Part shown: positions 34,461 through 47,949 of the stretch, one piece after another
How positions within the stretch are numbered: the stretch's first letter is position 1
Layout: each line of letters begins with the position of its first letter
Assembly (NCBI GenBank): GCA_024345305.1
Contig: BRON01000007.1
Span: 248,001-312,000, forward strand
Length of the DNA stretch: 64,000 bases
DNA from: Mrakia gelida
Lineage: Eukaryota > Basidiomycota > Tremellomycetes > Cystofilobasidiales > Mrakiaceae
Reading direction: 5' to 3'
Made by a program: the position numbers and the translations under genes
The notes under the pieces: generated by a model
What the model saw: the letters and a program-made list of their open reading frames with translations, nothing else
The model's database searches: none
What the model was told of the DNA's origin: nothing

Positions 34461-36219
34461 ATGGTGGAGTCCCATCCGCCTCCCTATGGAACGGATCAGT
34501 CTCCAGCATACGAACTCCAAGAACGACCGAGTCTCACTGCTCGAGGATCAACCCAGACGTTCGACGATGCGACCATGGAGAGTTGCGCTCCCAAACCACG
34601 TCGTCGGAAGCTGGTCTTGACTCGGGAGAACAAGTTCTGGACCACCGTCGCTCTTTTGGCTTTCGCCGGGTTCTTGTCTGCTATGATTTGGTATGGGGTG
34701 ATGACGAAGAAGAAGTCCGAGTCAGAGGACAACCTGACGTTTCCAGCGGACCTGTCGCTCGCAACTTCGACAACCGACCCTTGGGTTCGTACTCTTCTTC
34801 CGGTCTTTCTCTTCTTTTGACGCTGACATGGACCTAATTCGTCTTTTCATCCTCCCAGGTCCCTTCCACCCTCGTTCCAGCAGACGGAGTCCTCCTTTCA
34901 CTTCTCAACTTCTCCTCCTTGACTCCGTTCTTCGCGCCTTTCGACGCCGACACCCACATAACCTCCAACTACACGATCCTCTCCTCCTCTTCCCCACCCA
35001 TTCATCTCAACTCTACCTCGTCTCTCGCCATCAAACTCTTCGGGAATCGCTCGTCGCAAGTCACTTTCGTCCAAGGAAACAACGCAAGCTCGAACACCGT
35101 CGTCGAGGTCACCGCTCTTTGGTCCATCCACGCCGGTTCGAACGAGACTTCCCCGAGTGCCTGGGGACTGGATCAGCTGTCGAGGATGGCGGGTGGGGTT
35201 TATGGATCTGGAGAAGGTCTGGGATCGACCGGAACTGGAGTGATCTTGGCTGTGAGTTCTTGTTCGAAAAGGAGACGCAGTTCCTTCCCCTCCCCCCCCC
35301 CTCAGAGCACTGACGACTCTCCTTCCATTCTTCGGACTGATTTCAGACGTACGGGGATGTGTCTAATGTAGCTTACTGGGAGTCTGGACCGAACGAGTAC
35401 TGGAACGACGTCCTCGTCTTCAACCTCACCGTCACGATTCCTCCATCTTCGTCCATCGCCAATCTCACTGTCTTCGCCGAGTCGACCATTGCTATCAACA
35501 TCGGGGACCTGGCCAGTACCACCATCGACGCTATCGATATTCGAGCACCTCATGGCTACGTTTCGTCCGACAGCGACGCGGTGAGTCGCGACGCGTCTCT
35601 GCTCTTCTTCTTCTTCTTTCCTCTCCACTCACCTCGTCTCCTTCGTTTCGTGCAGGGTATCACGGCGAGCTCCATCGATATCTTCGCTGGAACCGTCATC
35701 CTAGGAACCTGGAACACCTACAAATCCCTCTTCTTCAACTGCCGCGGCGCCATCCAACCGACGCTCAACTTCCTCCCCTCCCCCTCCACCCCCTCCTTCA
35801 ACACCCCCTTCTCCGCCACCCTCCTCGCAAAGAACCTACCCAACCTCTCCACCTCCTACATCCAAGCCAACATCACCTCCCTCCCCCTCTACTCCAACCT
35901 CACCTTCCTCGCCCTCAACCTCAACTCAAGCGCGAGTAACGGACTCGAAGTCCAGTTCCCCCTCGACCGGTTCGAAGGCGCCTGGAACATCACCACGAAC
36001 GAAGGAGAAGCTCGAACGTCTGAAGAGAACCCCCAGGGATCGTTCGATAAGTGGGACAGGGCTGGGAAGAAGTTCTACCAGGGGAGGCCGACGCCGGGAG
36101 GGGTTGCGGGTGTGGATGCGTCGGACGCAGGGAACGGGACGATTTCATTGAACGCTGGGAGGGGAGATGTTCAGTTGGTGTTTGGGAGAAAACCTTCTTC
36201 GGATGGAGTATGGCTCTAG
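34461..36219 (+). CDS. Single-pass membrane glycoprotein of unknown function
   Basis: Not recognised. ATG 34461 gives a Pro-rich N-tail (about 50 residues), a basic stop-transfer PKPRRRKLVLTREN, one membrane segment (FWTTVALLAFAGFLSAMIWYG) at about residues 62-82, and a lumenal or extracellular domain of some 400 residues. That domain has many N-x-S/T sequons (NFSS, NYT, NST, NRSS, NASS, NETS, NLT several times). The beta-rich, Thr/Ser/Asn-rich sequence (IANLTVFAESTIAINIGDLAS) resembles fungal type II surface glycoproteins. Introns follow TTDPW and VILA and interrupt SDSDA. The stop follows ...SSDGVWL. An in-frame ATG exists at 34320 but adds only low-complexity sequence. The neighbouring gene at 28924 has a similar topology. 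Confidence 0.75.
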
Positions 36220-36364
36220 ATATTTCTACGTACACGATTGATTAACGACTTTGATGAACTCGATGGAGAGAGTGCGGATGAAGAAGACATCGAGACACGA
36301 CGATGCGAAGATCGACGCGACTTCGTTTCTCATACTCTCTCCCTCTCTCTCTTCTCGGCAGAGC

Positions 36365-38675
36365 TCATCGTACTCCTCCTCTACTAGAGCTACTCCTGCT
36401 ACGTGCTTTCCCTTTCTCTTCCTCTGCCTCGTCGTTTCTTCCCAATCCAGCCTTCGCGAGCACACCCATCGCGTTCGCCAGCCCTTCCTCCGCTCCTGGA
36501 CCCATGGCGACGACCGTTGGCTCTCCCTTTCCTCCTTGCAAGATCCGTTTGGCGACGCGTTGGATGTCGAGCGGAGTGATGGAGGCGATGGTGGAGACGA
36601 TGGTTGAGGTGGAAGGGCGAGAGAAGGCGAGGTCGTCCTGTGGGAGACGAAAAGCAAATGGGGGAAGCCGCGTCAGGTTCGGTTTCGACTCGATGGACAG
36701 CCCGCGAGGAGGAAGGGAGAGGGAAGATTCGCCAAGGTGAGGGTGTAGGAGCGACGGAAGGGGGTTGGGGGGAGTACAGGGCGAATGATAACGAGAGTCG
36801 AGCAAAAACGAACCACTCACCAAACATCCAACACCAACACCATTCTCCCTCTCCATCAACCACGCCATCACCGTCCGGTTTTTCGCTCTCTCCACCTCTT
36901 CCGCCGTAATCTTTCCACCTGATCCGACGTCTCGAGATAATCTCCGACCTTGCGAGGGGAGAGGCGGAAGGGTGAGGACTCGAAGCTGCTCGACGACGAA
37001 AGAGAAGGTCGAGGTGATGAGGGAGGGAGGACCGGCGATGAGGAGGGAGATGCCGAAGAGGCCTGTTTAAGCAAAGGAGCGGGAGAGATTGGAGGAGTTT
37101 AGTGTGGGGAAAGAGCGAAGGGACGGGAAGGAAGGCGAGGGAAGGGATAAAAAGGGAAGCCGAGCGGGACGAACCTGAGTCCGAGTACGAAAGGTTGAAC
37201 GCTTTGGCCGAGAGGACGGAAGGGTCTTTGGCGAGGATGTTAAGGAATAGACGGGACTGCATGCCTGTTCCCGGCCCACCTATCATCGATTGAGAGCGAA
37301 AAAGCAGAGCAGGTGAGCTTCCAAACGCGTCGGAACGAAGAGGAGCAAGATGGACGTGAACGAACCAGGTTGATAGCTCTTCCGACCTCCCAGAAGGGTA
37401 GCGATGACTTCGAGGACCATCTACAGCGGACGGGTATGAGACTAGTCAGCTTCAAAGCGAGCGAGAACGTAGGAGATGAAGACGATCAAAGGAGTGAAAA
37501 GCGAACTCACCTCATCCTCCTCTCCCTCCCTCAGCCCTTCAAACGCCAAGATCACCTGCGTCCCACCCTCCAACCACTCCGCGTCCCCTCCCTCATCCAA
37601 ACACACCTTCCCACCCACGAACTCCGACGGCGCCCTACACAGTTCCTCGTAGCTCGTCGTCTCGTTCTTCGACGACGAAAGTCCGAGGGACGCGACGAGT
37701 CGACTCAACATCCCCTTCTCCCTCGTCCTCGTCTTCTTGGGGCTCGAAGCGCCTTCGAGTGGCTTCCCCACCCACCCCAGAGCCTCCTCAGCCTCCGAAA
37801 CCAGATGCTCGTGGCTCAACCCACCCCCGACACCAACAAGAACCATCCTCTCCGCTGCCTTCTCGCTCAACCACCACTCCTTCTTCCATTCCTCGACCCT
37901 TTCCTCCTCTTCCATCAGCTCCTCCACCCTCTCCGGCGTGGGAACGCTTCTCCTGCCCAGTCCTTGACCTCCGAAGGCAACGGCGTGGAGGAGATCGTCC
38001 ATCAGGTACTCTCCAGCGAGGTTGTTCCCTCCGCCGTCCTCTTGATCTTCTGCCTCTGCAGGGAGTTCGGAGAGCTCGAGCGGCGCTTGAAGGAGGTTGG
38101 AGATGTGATTGAGGGAGGATGGGAGTTGGGTGGGAGTGTGGAGGAGGTGGAGGGTTTGGTATTCGAGGTTGGGGAGGAGGAGGGTTCGAAGGGGAGTTGA
38201 GGGACAGCCGGGGGGGAGGAGGGAGATGGACTGGATGAGACGGTACGAAAGAAGGGCGAGGAAGGTGAGGTTCGCTTGGGCGATAAGAGAAAGAAGAAGA
38301 GCGGGGAGATGGTATACGAACGTGATTGATAGACCTCTCTACGAGATAGGACATCCCTTCCGAGGAGTCGTGTTCGAATCTTGGTCCTGCTCGGACGAAG
38401 AGAGCGAGAGCGTGAAGGTCGAGTCCGTTGGGCGTGGGTTGGGAGCAGGTGAGGACTTTGATCTTGTTGGAAAGGAAGGAGGTTTGGATGGCGGTTGGGG
38501 TGGTCGTAGCGCTGGCGTAGAGCTTGGTCTGGGGGTAGCGGAGGAAGGAAGGAAGCGAAGGTGAGCTCGAGTCGAGGAAGGAGGGCGAGACAAAGACGGA
38601 ACTCACGATGGAGATGGACGACGAGGAGAAACGGTTCACGAAGGATCGTCCCCTGATAAGGCCCACATGCTGCAT
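36365..38675 (-). CDS. MAS2: Mitochondrial processing peptidase subunit alpha
   Basis: Non-catalytic, substrate-recognising subunit of the matrix protease that removes presequences. The start chosen at 38675 (MQHVGLIRGRSFVNRF) is a basic, acid-free leader expected for import; an in-frame ATG at 38768 would add a hydrophobic, non-leader-like stretch. Key blocks: NGLDLHALALFVRAGPRFE, GEYLMDDLLHAVAFGGQGLGRR, the glycine-rich loop GGPGTGMQSRLFLNIL near 37230-37270, AFNLSYSDSG, ITAEEVERAKNRTVMAWLMERE, and C-terminal QRVAKRILQGG...VVAMGPGAEEGLA. The zinc-binding HxxEH of the beta subunit is absent, as expected for alpha. The segment after the first block is diverged and a little short. The C-terminus has an unusual Glu/Lys then Arg/Ser tail. 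It is divergent from ARPC2. Confidence 0.9.
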
Positions 38676-38930
38676 ACAGCCTCTTCCTGAATCAGCGAAA
38701 AGAAGTAAAGAGGTCGAGATGGGAGTCAAGAAGGAAACAACGTCGACGGCCTGCTGCTGCGAGGTCAATCGTCGAGCTCGTTCCCTCCCTCCTCGTTCGA
38801 GTCGACTTCAACCCATCACCGCCTCTAACACCCTTCTTTCTTGACTCTTTCTCTTCAGGTGAGTCGCGTCTACCTCAATCTGCATACAGGGATGAGACAT
38901 CTGATCCGTTCTCTTTGTCCTTGAGCAGCC

Positions 38931-41006
38931 ATGATTCTCCTAGAGGTTCGTCCCTCCATCGCTTCCCTCTCGTCATCTCCTCCCTCCCTTCTCCTTCCCA
39001 TCCTGACCTCTCTCGTCTTGTCCTCATCTCCTCCAGCCCGGAAACGTCATCATCCAGAACGTCCTCACAGACAAGTTCATCAAGTCAGCTCAAGCTCTCC
39101 TCTGCTTCCTCCCTCTCGTTGGCTCTCCCTTAAGCTGACTCCTCTCTCCCCTTCCCTCTCTCGCAGACCCTCGTCTATGGACATCTCCTTCGTCGACTAC
39201 GATTCCGTCCGCTTCCACTTGTCCACTCCTATCAAGAAGACCGAGATCTGGCTCTCGATGGCGGTCAAGTGCTGGAAGGATCTCGTCAAGTACGGAGCGC
39301 TCGAGATCATCGACAGGGAGTTTGGACAGTGGCTTTCCAAGGAGACGGAGGATGGGTTCGATGTGACGTTGAAGTTCGAGGTTGATCAGGTGCCGGAGTT
39401 GGGAGGTATGTCCGTTTGATCTTCTCTTTGTGGGTTTGGGAGGGAGGGAGGGGAGGAGGGCGGGAGGAGGAGGACGGAAGGGAAGGCGGAGCTGGGCGAA
39501 GCGATGGGCCGTTTCGAGAAGGGTTGAGCTCGGAATGGAAGGGATACGAGCGAGATTGGGCGACAGAGGGGAAGGATCAGTGGCTGGGAGGTCTGGGTAG
39601 AGCAGTTGACAGCGAGGGAAGGCCGGGTCGAGGAGGGAACGAGCTCAGGTTGGCGTCCTCCTTCCAACGAGCTCGCTCCCCTTCTCTCGCCGCGATGTCA
39701 CCCTCCCATCACTTGCTCTTAACCTCGCTCTGGATATGGAGATCTCAGGAGGCTCTCATAGCGAGACAAAGAGGGCTTGGACGATGCTTGTTCCTCTTCA
39801 TCAGCTCCGAAGCTTGAGCTCGTCACCTCGATCTCAATCTTCCCATCTCCTCCCTCCCTCCTTCCCTCGCCGATTCACCTTCACCTCCTTCACTTCCAAC
39901 CTCCCAAACAACTCTCACTGACTCTGTCTCTCCTCTTCTATACTCTCTTCACTCTCACAGAAGCCCGCTCCTCGCTCATCCAACGTCTCTCCCTCCTCAA
40001 ACCCACCTCCCTCTCCGCACCTTTCGAACGCGCCTTCCACGCTCAATCCACCCTTCAACCCCCAAACGAAGGAGAAGCCGCCGTCCCAGGAGAGCTGATG
40101 CAGATCCACTACCGAGAGGACGAGGCCATCTACGTTCAGGCGTCGCACGACAGAGTCACGGTCGTGTTCAGCACGATGTTCAAGGAGGAGACCGATAGGG
40201 TGTTTGGAAGGGTGTTCTTGCAGGTGAGTGGGATCTTTCGGTTCGGTTCGAGGCCGCTGGGAGCGTGGAAGATAGTGCGGGTGAAGGAAAAAGAAGGGAG
40301 AAATGCTGACGAGTTTGTTTCGCTTTCGCTTTCGTAACGAGCAGGAGTTCGTCGACGCTCGACGACTGCCTGGGATCCAGAACGCTCCTCAGGTGCTCTA
40401 CTCGAACCGAGATCCTCCTCTGGAGATTCGACATCTCCCTGGACTCAAGCAAACTGAGGATGTTGGATACGTTACCTTTGGTTCGTTCTCCTTGTTTCCT
40501 CTCTCTCCATCGCGCTTCTCGCGACTCGAATGCTGACCTCGCTTCTTCCACCCTCCCTCTCTCCCTTCGTCTTCTCCTTCTCTCTCCCCTCCCTCTCCCT
40601 CTTCCCTTCCATCCGACACCCACGCCAGTCCTCTTCCCTCGTCACTTCACTCCTCTCACCGCTCCCTCCACCATCACGACGATCCAACTCTTCCGAGACT
40701 ACCTCCACTACCACATCAAGTGCTCGAAAGCGTACATGCACTCGAGGATGAGGTTCCGAGTGGCCGAGTTCCAGAAGGTGCTCAACCGAGCCAAGCCGGA
40801 GGATAAGGAGATCGCTGCTGGAGGAGGGAGGGAGAGGAAGACGGTTTCGTGAGTCGCGCTTCTTGTCTTCCTTTCTTCGTTCTCGAAAGGACGCGGATGG
40901 GTTTCTCGGCCGTTTCGCGCTTGCTCTCGAGCTGCATGCTGACTTTCTTGTCTTTGTCTTTTTGGGTTTCGTTGCGAGCAGGGGAAGGACGTTCAGGTCT
41001 CGTTGA
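38931..41006 (+). CDS. ARC35: Actin-related protein 2/3 complex subunit 2 (p34)
   Basis: Core scaffold of the Arp2/3 complex that binds the mother actin filament and supports branched actin and endocytic patches. The first exon is very short (MILLE, from 38931). Later exons carry [102 protein letters not shown], then the highly conserved [20 protein letters not shown] and [11 protein letters not shown], ending TVSGRTFRSR (stop 41004-41006). Length (about 320 residues) and motif order match the family throughout; no losses seen. About seven introns. The start is 255 bp from the divergent MPP-alpha ATG. Confidence 0.95.
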
Positions 41007-41969
41007 GCGTTGGGTCGTCGCGAGCGTCGAGCTCGTCGCCCTGGGGTCTATTTCTTTTGGTTTTCGCTCCGTGGGATGGGAAGAGGATGATATGTGCGCG
41101 TTTCTTATACTCTCGCTTTCGTCTGAGAGTGTCGTAGAAGGAGGAAAGAAGACCGGCTACGTCGAAATGAAAATCGGATCGCGCGAACGATTCAAGCTTT
41201 GGAGCTCTCAGCTTTGCTCGCTGACGTCTGCTGGATCGAAGAGGCGCGAGAATCGGTCTCACGGCTCGTCTGAGAATCTCTGGCAGCTCGAAGACAGCCC
41301 TCAGCTCCAAACAGAAGAGGAAGACGAGAAAGAGTTCGCGTCGCCGGAGGTCCGCCGAGACGTGAATCTGCGTGAAAGACGCGTTTTTGTCTCATTCTGG
41401 ACTCGATGGACTCAGCTCTCGTAACCCATCTTGGTCGTCGTAGTCTCAAGAACGTTCTTTCGAGCATGCCAGCCGAGAAAGGTGAAAGAGGAAAGAGCAG
41501 GAAGAGAAGGAGAGGAAATCGTTTCACGCCGGCCCCAACCCTCGCTCGATCAGCCTCCCCTCCCCTTCTTTTTTACCCTCCCTTTTCGTTGTCCTCAACT
41601 TTTCTGAGAGCAGATTTTCCTCAGGCTGGGTTAGCTGAGAGTCTCGAACGTGTACGCATGAAGTTTTCCAGTCTCGAAAATGACGAGTGTTTTCTCTGAA
41701 AACGCGCTTGGGAGCTCGCCCTTGCTCGCTCTCCTTCAACCGTCTCCTCTCCCTTTCTCTTCGGTCTCTCGGTCCTCTCTCCTCCCCTCCCCTCTTCCCC
41801 TCCTCCTCCCCCACCGGTCCTCTCTCCCCTCCCACCACGACCTAAACTCTCCCCTTCTTTCACTCGCGAGAGAGAGAGAGAGCGAGACGAAGAACCCTAC
41901 TCCCTCCTTCGCCTCTCAACCAAACCCAACCCCCCTTGACCTCGACCTCTCCTCCCTCCTCCTTCGACG
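41007..41969. other. Intergenic region upstream of the chitin synthase gene
   Basis: 963 bp. The last 250 bases before 41970 are very CT-rich (runs of ctcccctcc) with a GA repeat at about 41869-41884, a typical fungal 5' leader or promoter pattern. ACGCGTTT near 41380. No coding exon recognised. Confidence 0.5.
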
Positions 41970-44900
41970 ATGCCACCTCGTCCTCCTCGGAATCAACCTT
42001 CCTACGACGACCGAGATCGAGATCTCCCTCCTCCTCCCCCTTCTTCCTCCTACGCTTCCCCCCAGCAACCTTCTTCGTACACGCACCATCACCAACCTGG
42101 GAACGAGCGACCTGCTCTGGCGCCTGTGGTGTCCTTCTCCGACTCTCCTCTCCCTCCTCGCTCGTCCTCCCATCCTCAACCCAACAGACAGCACTCCTCC
42201 TCCTCCAAAGCGTACAACAACCACACTCTCGATGGAGAGGACAGCGTGGACGTGGACTCGTTCCCTACTGAGCAGCTTCCCTACGGGTTCGCCCCTCACG
42301 GCGACGGCCAAGGAGGAACAGCTGGAGGAGACTTTCGAAGGAAGAAGAGTCTAGTGAGACCGGATAGAGAGAGGATAGATCCAGGGGACAGGCTCTTCCA
42401 CTACAGGCAGCATGCAGCTCAGATGGAGGAACAAGGGTGAGTGCTCGTTCTCGTCTTTACCCTTAGGAGCGTACGAGGGGGAGGGAAGGGAGGAGCGAGG
42501 ACCTCGAACGCATCAAAGACCCCTCTCTCGAGTTCGCTGACCTTCTCTCTTCCCACTTTGCTGCTACAGAACCGGTCGAGTAGGAGTCATCCCATCAGGT
42601 TCGTCTTCCATATCCTTTCTTTCGCGTTTTGTTTCGAGAGAGAGAAGGAGGAGGTCTCGTTCGCTCGGTCTTTCAATCCCGTTCAGCTCACAACAAACCT
42701 CTCCTTCCTCCCTCCTCCCTCCGCTCCTTCCCCTTCCCTTGGTTTGTCACCCCACGCCTTTTTCTTCACTCTCTACCAGCGACTGGAAACGTCCCCGTCC
42801 CCTCTCGAGCTCCCCTCCGTCGAGGGAAATCCATCCTCGCTCGAGAAGAAGATCAAGCCATCCAGGAATCGGGACTCTCGCTCTTCAAACGAGGCAACAC
42901 CCTTCGTCGAAAGAACACCGCCGGAACGACCAACGGAGCAGCCGATGGGATGGGGAGGGCGACGAGAGCGACGAGGAAGAAGGATAAGGAGATGGAGAAG
43001 CTGCCGGAGGATCGAGGGTTCTGGGGTGGCATTGCTCCTGGACCGGTCGATGGGTGGATGATCTACTGCTACCTCCTCACCTTCCTCGTCCCTGGGTTCG
43101 TGCTGAGGGGAGTGTTCGGTGAGTTCTTCTCTCTCTCTACCTTCTGTTCCTTCTCATTCGAGTCGAGCCGCGCGAGAGAGAGAGCAGAAGCTGACCTCTT
43201 CCCTTCGTCAAAACAGGGAAACGAACTCGAGAAGCTCAACGAGCTTGGAGGGAGAAGATGGGTCTCGTCTCGGTCATCCTCATCATCATGGCCTTCGTCG
43301 GTTTCCTCACCTTCGGATTCACCAAGACCGTCTGTGGAACGCCAGCCAACCGAACCCTCGCCGGAACCGTCCAGGAAGGAACGCTCATCATCAACGGATA
43401 CACCTACGACCTCGGAAACTGGTTCCATCCTTCCGTCGGCGAGTTCAACGGTTCCCAGAACCCTCTCTTCACAGCCGACTACATGGCTGGAGGGAAGGAT
43501 GCCAGTTTCATGTTCCAGAAGGTCAACGAGAACTGTAAAGGGATCATTGGACCCTCGAACGATACGGGCATCTCGCCTATCGATCGAACGGCGGGGACGA
43601 TGGCTTGGTACTTCCCTTGTGAGTTTTTCGAGCTTCCTCCTTCGTCCTTCTGCCTTTCTCTCGCTGTCGCTGCTCGAGGGGAGGAGCGAGCACCAGCTGA
43701 CGGATGGCTTTGGGTTTGGTTTCGCGCGAAAACAGGCAACTTGAGGGGGCAGGGAGGATCGTCGCCGAACGTCACTGGAGTTACGAGCAACCACACCTGC
43801 CACATCACCAACAAGGCTCGAACCCAGTACTACGATCTTCCCAAGACGATCTCGACGGGTCAGGTCTACTACGATTGGGCGAACGTCACCAACCCGGATC
43901 GAAACCTGGTCGTTTATCAGACGTTCGTTACGCTTCCTTCATCCCTCTCCTTCCCTCTCGCCTTTCTTCCTTCTCGTCGAGTTCAGCTGACTCTTCTTCG
44001 TTCTTCTCTCGTTGGCGCTCACAGTACCGTTCTCGATCTCGACATCCTCCAATGGCTCCAAGCCTCGCAGACGACCTGGCCAGTGATCTACGACTACATG
44101 AAGGTCAAGAACGCGTCGTACCAAGGTCTCGATCTCTCCATGTTCGCCGCTCGATCAGGCCTCCAGAAGGAGATGGCCTGCCTCCAGGACATCGCCACCG
44201 TCGGCTTCATCTCTACCAAGACCATCGGTTGCGTCGCCTCGGACGTCGTTCTCTACGTCTCGCTCGTCTTCATCATCGGAGTCGTTTCAGCGAAGTTCGC
44301 CATGGCCGTCGCCTTCGGCTGGTTCCTCTCGTGGAGACTTGGATCGTTCAAGGGAGAGTCGTACGCTCAGAGGATGGCGAGATCAGCAGCTATCGAGAGC
44401 TGGACGGACGACATCTACCGACCTGCGCCGAGTCGCTACCGTCCGAACGTCGCTCAGGGAGGAAAGGGAGCCAAGAACCGAGGAACCGTCTTCCTTCCTA
44501 CGACCTCGAGGTTCAGTAAAGCCGAGTCGATGATGGTTACCTCGTCGAGACCGTCGACGACCTACGGAGGAGGACCCAACGGAGGAGGAGGAGGATTCGG
44601 TCGATCCAACACCGCCAGCACCTACGGAACCAAGGGACTCCTCTCCGCTTCCCCTCTCGGTGGAGATCACAACACTCCTCCCGGCTCGCCAGGTCTTCAC
44701 GAGTCTCGATCCTCCAACTCTCTCCCCTTCGGTCGAGACGACTCGTCGCGCAACTCCTTCTCGGACCCTTCCATCTCCCACTGCCCCTTCCCTCTCCACA
44801 ACGTCATCCCCCAACCTCCAGCGGACTACGAACCCTTCAACTTCCCGTTGCTTCAGAACATCCTCCTCGTCACGGCCTACTCGGAATCCCTCGAGGGACT

Positions 44901-47900
44901 CAGGACGACGATCGACTCGCTCGCGACGACCGACTACCCCAACTCGCACAAGGTCATCCTCGTCATCGCCGACGGAATGGTTCGAGGATCAGGATCCAAG
45001 CTCAGAACCCCAGATATCGTGCTCAGCATGATGAAGGAACTCGTCATCCCAGCTGAGGAGGTCGAGGCTCACTCGTACGTCGCCATCGCCGATGGGCACA
45101 AGAGACACAACATGGCGAAGGTCTACGCTGGGTTCTACGACTACGATGATGATACCGTTGAGATCTCTAAGTGCGTATAAACCCTCTTTTTCCTCTCCTC
45201 GTGTTCGTTGAAACTCGAGACTTCTTCGTTGAAACTTCAGAGCTGACCCTCGTTTCGTTTCGCGTTCGAAGGCAACAACGAGTCCCCATCGTCCTCGTCG
45301 CGAAGGTCGGAAACCCTCTCGAAGCTCACGACTCCAAGCCTGGAAACCGAGGAAAGCGAGACTCGCAGATCGTCCTGATGGCATTCCTTCAGAAGGTCAT
45401 GTTCGACGAGCGAATGACCACGTTCGAGTACGAGTTCTTCAACTCGTTGTGGAGGTCAGTCCTCCTCCTTCCCTTTCCTCTCGAGCTCGCTTCCCGTAAC
45501 TGACTTCCAATCTTCTCTCTTGCCTAGGGTTACCGGTGTTTCTCCCGATCGTTACGAGGGAGTGCTCTGTGTAGATGCCGATAGTGAGTCCTTTTTTGGA
45601 AAGAGAGAGCAGCCAGAGCAGTGGAAGGGAAGCGGGAGCCGAAGCTGACCGTCGTTTCGCTTTCTTTCGCGCTCGCAGCCAAGGTCTTCCCTGACTCGCT
45701 GACGAGGATGTCGGCGGCGATGCACAACGATCCGGAGATCATGGGATTGTGCGGAGAGACCAAGATTGCGAACAAGAGCGAGACCTGGGTGACGATGATT
45801 CAGGGTGAGTTTTTCGACGCGCCTTTCCGTTTCTTCTTTTCTCTTTTCTCTCTTCTCTCGACTCGCGCTGACTCCTCTCGTCGCTCGTCTGTCACAGTCT
45901 TCGAGTACTACATCTCCCATCATCAAACCAAGGCGTTCGAGGCCGTCTTCGGAGGAGTCACCTGTCTCCCTGGTTGTTTCTCGATGTACCGAATCAAGGC
46001 TCCCAAGGGAGAGTCGGGCTACTGGGTTCCCCTCCTCGCCAACCCCGATATCATCGAGCACTACTCCGAGAACGTCGTTGATACCCTGCACAAGAGTCAG
46101 TCTCGTCACCTCGTTTCTCGTTCGTTTTCTCGACGCGTCGCTGACCTTGTTCCGTTTCGTGTTTCGCAGAGAACCTCCTCCTCCTCGGAGAAGATCGATA
46201 CCTCTCTACGCTCATGCTCAAGACGTTCCCCAAGAGGAAGATGGTCTTCATCCCTCAAGCCGTCTGCAAAACCGTCGTTCCCGATACTTTCAGGATCTTG
46301 CTCTCTCAACGTCGTCGATGGATCAGTCAGTCCTTCCTTCGCTTCTTCCCTCCTTCCTCCTCGTTCTGACCTTTCTTCACGTCTTCGTCTACTCGCAGAC
46401 TCCACCATCCACAATCTCTTCGAACTCCTCTTCGTCCGAGATCTCTGCGGAACCTTCTGCTTCTCGATGCAGTTCGTCGTCTTCATGGAGCTCGTCGGAA
46501 CCCTCGTCCTTCCAGCCGCTATCGCCTTCACCATCTACCTCATCGTCGTCGCCTGTATCCCCTCGCAACCCACTCCCGTCATCCCTCTCATCCTTCTCGC
46601 TATCATTCTTGGTCTTCCTGGTCTTTTGATCGTCATCACGTCGAGGTGAGCATTCCTCTCTTTCTCCCTTTCTCTCTCCTCGAAGCTGTGCTCGCTCGCT
46701 GACGAACTTCCTTCTTCTTTTCATGACGAACAGGAAAATCGCCTACGTCGGATGGATGTTGATCTACCTCTTCTCGCTGCCGATTTGGAACTTCGTCCTT
46801 CCCGCCTACTCGTACTGGAGGTTCGACGACTTCTCCTGGGGAGAGACGAGGAAGATCGAGGGAGATAACCCGAAGGAGGAGGGTCACGGAGACAAGGATG
46901 GAGTGTTCGATTCGAGCTCGATTGTGATGAAGGTGAGTTACTTTTCGCGGTCTCGTTCTGGTCTCGTCGCGACTCGAACTGACTTTCGTCCTCTTTTCCT
47001 TTCTTCAGCGATGGGCCGAGTTCGAGAGGGAGCGACGATGGAAGAGTGGAACTCAGAGCCGAGACTCCTACTACGACGTCGTTCAGCGATCATCGTCTCC
47101 TCGTCGAGGAGAGAACCGATACGTGAGTTGTCGCGTCGCTCGTCTCCCGCCCTCTCCTCTCTTCGCGACGCGACGCTGACCTTCTTCTTCCCTTCCTCCC
47201 CACAGTCCATGGCTTCCACTGCCGAGACCTACTTCGGTGGTTCCTCCGAAGGACCCGTCTTCGGAAACGGTCGACCCTCCCAATCCTTCAACTCCACCAC
47301 CCAGTCCTCGTACGGTCCCAACTTCCAAGCTTCCGCCGCCGCCGCTCCCTCTCGACAAGACCACGTCCCTCTCCTCGAACTCCCCGCTCCTCTCGGTCCT
47401 CGAACAGGCTCAGGTCAAGACTCCTCCTCTACCGAAGAAGACGACTACTCTCGAACCCAACCGATGGAACGCTCGATGACCAGTTCGACGGCAGGCTTAG
47501 GATCCTCCAACGAGTCGTACAACTCCAACGGACCTTTCCAGGATCGATACCAGCAGCAGCAGTACTACAACTCCTCTCCAAGCGCAGAAGATCACTCCCC
47601 CGATCCCAACGCCGCCTACTCGCCCACCACCGCTCTTCGATCCCCCATCGACTCGGACTACGATGACGGCGGAGCAGGAGCAGGATCGTCGTCTCGGCTG
47701 AGCCATCAAGCAGGGGGAGTTTCCCTCGTGGATAACGGGTTCTTGCCTCCTCAGCAGACGGCCGAGAGGGTGAGACGAGTCGCGAGGAACGCGCAGAGGA
47801 GGACGAGTGGGAACGTCGGAGTCGGAGCGACCAGTCCCGTTTCGAGTCGACCTGGAGCGTCAAGTCCCGTTTCGTCTAGGACGAGTCATCCAACAGGTCA

Positions 47901-47949
47901 TCAGGCTCCTGCGGGAGGGTATGCCAGGTTCGATAGGTCGCATCAGTAG
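41970..47949 (+). CDS. CHS3-like: Chitin synthase, class IV (Chs3-type)
   Basis: Membrane enzyme that polymerises GlcNAc from UDP-GlcNAc into wall chitin. A disordered Pro/Ser/His-rich N-tail of about 150 residues is followed by two membrane segments ([18 protein letters not shown] near 43060; [18 protein letters not shown] near 43270), a glycosylated luminal domain and a third segment. Catalytic blocks follow: [33 protein letters not shown] near 45570, [26 protein letters not shown], and QRRRW with an intron directly after the Trp. C-terminal membrane helices lie near 46450-46820, then a Ser/Gln/Pro-rich tail of some 270 residues ends RFDRSHQ. There is no myosin motor, which excludes classes V/VII; the long N-part with Chs3-like topology supports class IV. 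All catalytic residues are present. Confidence 0.95.

Noticed and set aside
38109..38564. Plus-strand ORF inside the MPP-alpha gene
   Set aside because: Antisense shadow. The minus strand encodes recognisable processing-peptidase blocks.
36365..38675. First suspicion that MPP-alpha lacks the segment between its N-terminal strand and the TLGRP-like block
   Set aside because: Re-reading with a GTTCGT...CCAG intron recovers a divergent equivalent (LLLPNLEYQTLHLLHTP...LLQAPL), so the domain is diverged but not missing.
42629..43744. 371-codon plus-strand ORF in the chitin synthase region
   Set aside because: It is a mixture: one stretch (about 42779-43118) is true chitin synthase exon, the rest is intron read-through and out-of-frame sequence.
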